34,501 nucleotides of DNA. Origin: Methylobacterium sp. E-065. Lineage in GTDB: Bacteria; Pseudomonadota; Alphaproteobacteria; Rhizobiales; Beijerinckiaceae. The position numbers and the translations under genes are program-made. The stretch spans positions 1 through 34,501 of the forward strand of contig NZ_JAKSYD010000281.1 of assembly GCF_022829605.1 (NCBI RefSeq), read 5' to 3'. The notes under the pieces are model-generated. The model did no database searches and was not told where the DNA came from. It was given only the letters and a program-made list of their open reading frames with translations. Positions 33,246-34,501 of the stretch are shown piece by piece (within the stretch, counting starts at the first letter, position 1; each line of letters begins with the position of its first letter).

Positions 33246-33908
33246 TCACCACAGGCGAGCAGTTTTGGCAAAGGATTTGCCCGCCACGGTGATCCCGTCG
33301 ATCACCGCTGTCCCGTCTGACGCGACGCGCACCTCGACAAGGATGTCCTTGCGTGCCGTCCGATCGAGTTTCCCTGGGACTCCTTGCGCCCCGTACCACC
33401 GCTCAATGCCATAGTTCACGCTACCCGTCAGACAGATCGAATGCTGGCAGGTGGCGACCTCCGACGGCTGACCGCCCGCCCTGGCCCGAATGCTGAGAGG
33501 AGCTCCCTGGCGCACGAGCGCAGCGGATCCCAGGCTGCCCTTGATAAACAGTTCGATTCCTCTCGGAGCATCAAAGAACACCCCATCCGCCCTGTGCACG
33601 CCATCTGCATCGGCGGAGAGCCGGACGTAGACATCGCGTCCACTCTCAAGCCTGCAGTTGTCGCGAACATCGAAAACACAGCCCGTCGGCGTCGTACCCG
33701 CGCTGATCCCCTGAAGGCGCCCAATCTCATAGGTGAGCACGCTGTACTCGCCGCGCAGCAGGTCCCGTGGGTCTCGGGTCTCGACTGCCAAGCGAACCGA
33801 GCGTCCTTCGTTCAGCCGTTGCGTCTGCTGCCACGCCAGGATCGCCGAAGGTGAGATCTGGATTGCCAGCAAAACGGCAAAGCCGAGGCCGAGCATAAGG
33901 CGTTTCAT
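33246..33908 (-). CDS. GDYXXLXY-domain membrane-anchored protein
   Basis: A 220-residue protein with one N-terminal membrane anchor (GLGFAVLLAIQISPSAILA, residues 7-25) and an outward-facing domain. The family motif appears as RGEYSVLTYEI near residue 55, where GEY replaces the usual GDY. The beta-rich remainder ends in GITVAGKSFAKTARLW. The function of the family is unknown; it is normally encoded next to a DUF4401/DUF2157-type polytopic membrane protein, as here. ATG 33908 has GGAAGGG upstream and overlaps the stop of the preceding gene by 4 bases (ATGA), so the two are coupled. Confidence 0.86.
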   Translation of the reverse strand: MKRLMLGLGFAVLLAIQISPSAILAWQQTQRLNEGRSVRLAVETRDPRDLLRGEYSVLTYEIGRLQGISAGTTPTGCVFDVRDNCRLESGRDVYVRLSADADGVHRADGVFFDAPRGIELFIKGSLGSAALVRQGAPLSIRARAGGQPSEVATCQHSICLTGSVNYGIERWYGAQGVPGKLDRTARKDILVEVRVASDGTAVIDGITVAGKSFAKTARLW

Positions 33909-34306
33909 GCCACCCTTCCGGCAATGCGGCGAGCAGCCCAACGGCAGGCCACTAACGCGAGCGTCAAGAGAATCGCGCAGAGCAGTAGGTTGCCCGAGAA
34001 GGCGATGAGACTGCTTGAGGCGGCGAGCATTCCAATCGTGAGGCCAGCGGTCAGCGCTATGCCCCAACCGTACAGTTCTCGTCTGTCTTCGAGGTCACCT
34101 GCTACCACGAGCATCAGCGCCGGCACGATGCCGCCCCACACGGTCCAGAACGTCGCGAGTTCCCGGCCTGACCCGGTGATCAGCCACACCAGAAGCGCCA
34201 AGGCGGCCGCGGCGAGAACGAGGAGATCGCTCGTGAGGGCTGCCGCCTGTGTGGGCAATCGGAAGCGCACTATCACTGCGGCTGCGAGCGCGATCGCGGC
34301 AAACGC
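33905..34306 (-). pseudogene. DUF4401/DUF2157-type membrane protein, 5' end removed by an IS630-family element
   Basis: The remaining 133 codons encode about four membrane helices (DLLVLAAAALALLVWLI, FWTVWGGIVPALMLVVAG, GWGIALTAGLTIGMLA, LLLCAILLTLALVACRW). The in-frame GTG at 34276 could start a 123-residue protein, but codons above it (ALAFAAIALAAAVIV) are also a good membrane helix, so the true gene began further upstream. That part is replaced at about 34307 by insertion-sequence DNA. The pairing with a GDYXXLXY gene through an ATGA overlap matches the usual partner arrangement. The GDYXXLXY gene has thus lost its own promoter and may be silent or read from the element. Confidence 0.72.
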
Positions 34307-34308
34307 TA

Positions 34309-34501
34309 GTGCACTGACTCAGACGGATGGTTCAGGGGATCGGCTGACGGCGGCTAGGATGTCGGTGGCGGGTTTGGTCCAGACGAAAGGTCTGGCGCGC
34401 CGGTTGTGCTCGGCGATGTAGCGTTTGATCGCCGCCTGAAGGTCGACGACGCCGGTGAAGGAGCCTCGCCGCAGCCGACGACGGGTCAGCGCTGAGAAGA
34501 A
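34309..34501 (-). mobile_element. right-hand part of an IS630-family insertion sequence
   Basis: The element begins about 34309, just after a TA dinucleotide (34307-34308), the target that IS630/Tc1-type elements duplicate. The end sequence includes GTGCACTGACTCAGACGG, a plausible terminal inverted repeat; the other end lies outside the window. The assignment rests on the transposase it encodes. Confidence 0.7.
34319..34501 (-). CDS. IS630-family transposase, C-terminal 60 residues
   Basis: The frame reads FTGVVDLQAAIKRYIAEHNR, then RPFVWTKPATDILAAV and a stop at 34319. The sequence V-x-DLQxAI-x-(R)-(Y/F)-(I/L)-x(2)-HN-x(3)-(R/K)PF-x-WT-(K/A) is the diagnostic C-terminus of IS630-type DDE transposases. 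The DDE catalytic residues and DNA-binding domain lie beyond position 34501. The stop codon is only about ten bases inside the presumed element end. Confidence 0.9.
   Translation of the reverse strand, partial: FFSALTRRRLRRGSFTGVVDLQAAIKRYIAEHNRRARPFVWTKPATDILAAVSRSPEPSV

Noticed and set aside
1..34501. CRISPR arrays, tRNA or rRNA genes
   Set aside because: No regularly spaced repeats, and no tRNA-like CCA/T-loop or rRNA-like segments were noticed while reading both strands; a covariance-model scan was not possible.

Overview
The window is GC-rich DNA with short AT-rich gaps. Gene content suggests an alphaproteobacterium of the Hyphomicrobiales, most like Methylobacterium or a relative: a CueR/HmrR-type copper regulator, CPA1 antiporter, GDYXXLXY protein, IS630 transposase and many liv-type genes. 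This assignment is inference from gene families only. Many truncated genes (about 12.3-16.2 kb, 24.5-24.9 kb, 30.2-30.7 kb and the right end) suggest an accessory replicon or a recombining chromosomal region.

Layout. (1) 1-1585, minus: an MFS transporter followed by an alpha/beta hydrolase that runs off the left edge. (2) 1801-9337, minus: one long, tightly coupled unit: TetR regulator, livG, livF, livH, livM, a Tat-exported substrate-binding protein, a class I aminotransferase and an AEC carrier, closed by a probable hairpin/T-run terminator at 1801-1841. (3) 9338-11912: an AT-rich divergent control region, then on the plus strand a HutI-like amidohydrolase and an MBL-fold hydrolase. Blocks 2 and 3 look like one regulated uptake and catabolic cluster for an unidentified, perhaps cyclic nitrogenous, compound. 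(4) 12350-16173: decayed DNA (substrate-binding protein remnant, YcaQ-like pseudogene, enolase-superfamily remnant) around one intact Gfo/Idh/MocA oxidoreductase. (5) 16174-20056, minus: a small membrane protein, an exported DUF3829 protein and an M48 metalloprotease whose reading frame is cut by one in-frame TAG.

(6) 20685-24422: a secreted amidohydrolase (minus) divergent from an orphan TAXI-type binding protein and an NHL-repeat lyase-like protein. (7) 24541-28332: a umuC remnant, a CPA1 cation/proton antiporter and a flavin amine oxidase. (8) 28542-30285: a copper-response locus with cueR, a CueR-box promoter, a glutaredoxin-MauE fusion, a tiny exported Cys/Met-rich peptide and a DUF305 remnant, which abuts a truncated Rap1a/Tai-type gene. 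(9) 30986-34501, minus: an M20 deacetylase-type hydrolase, a gene split by a frameshift exactly at a T-TTT-TTA slippery heptamer, a GDYXXLXY protein, and its membrane partner truncated by an IS630-family element that leaves the window.

Most notable: the possible -1 frameshift gene at 32339-32988, the HutI-like/MBL/liv cluster, the M48/DUF3829 operon with its amber interruption, and the copper locus with its Cys/Met-rich peptide.
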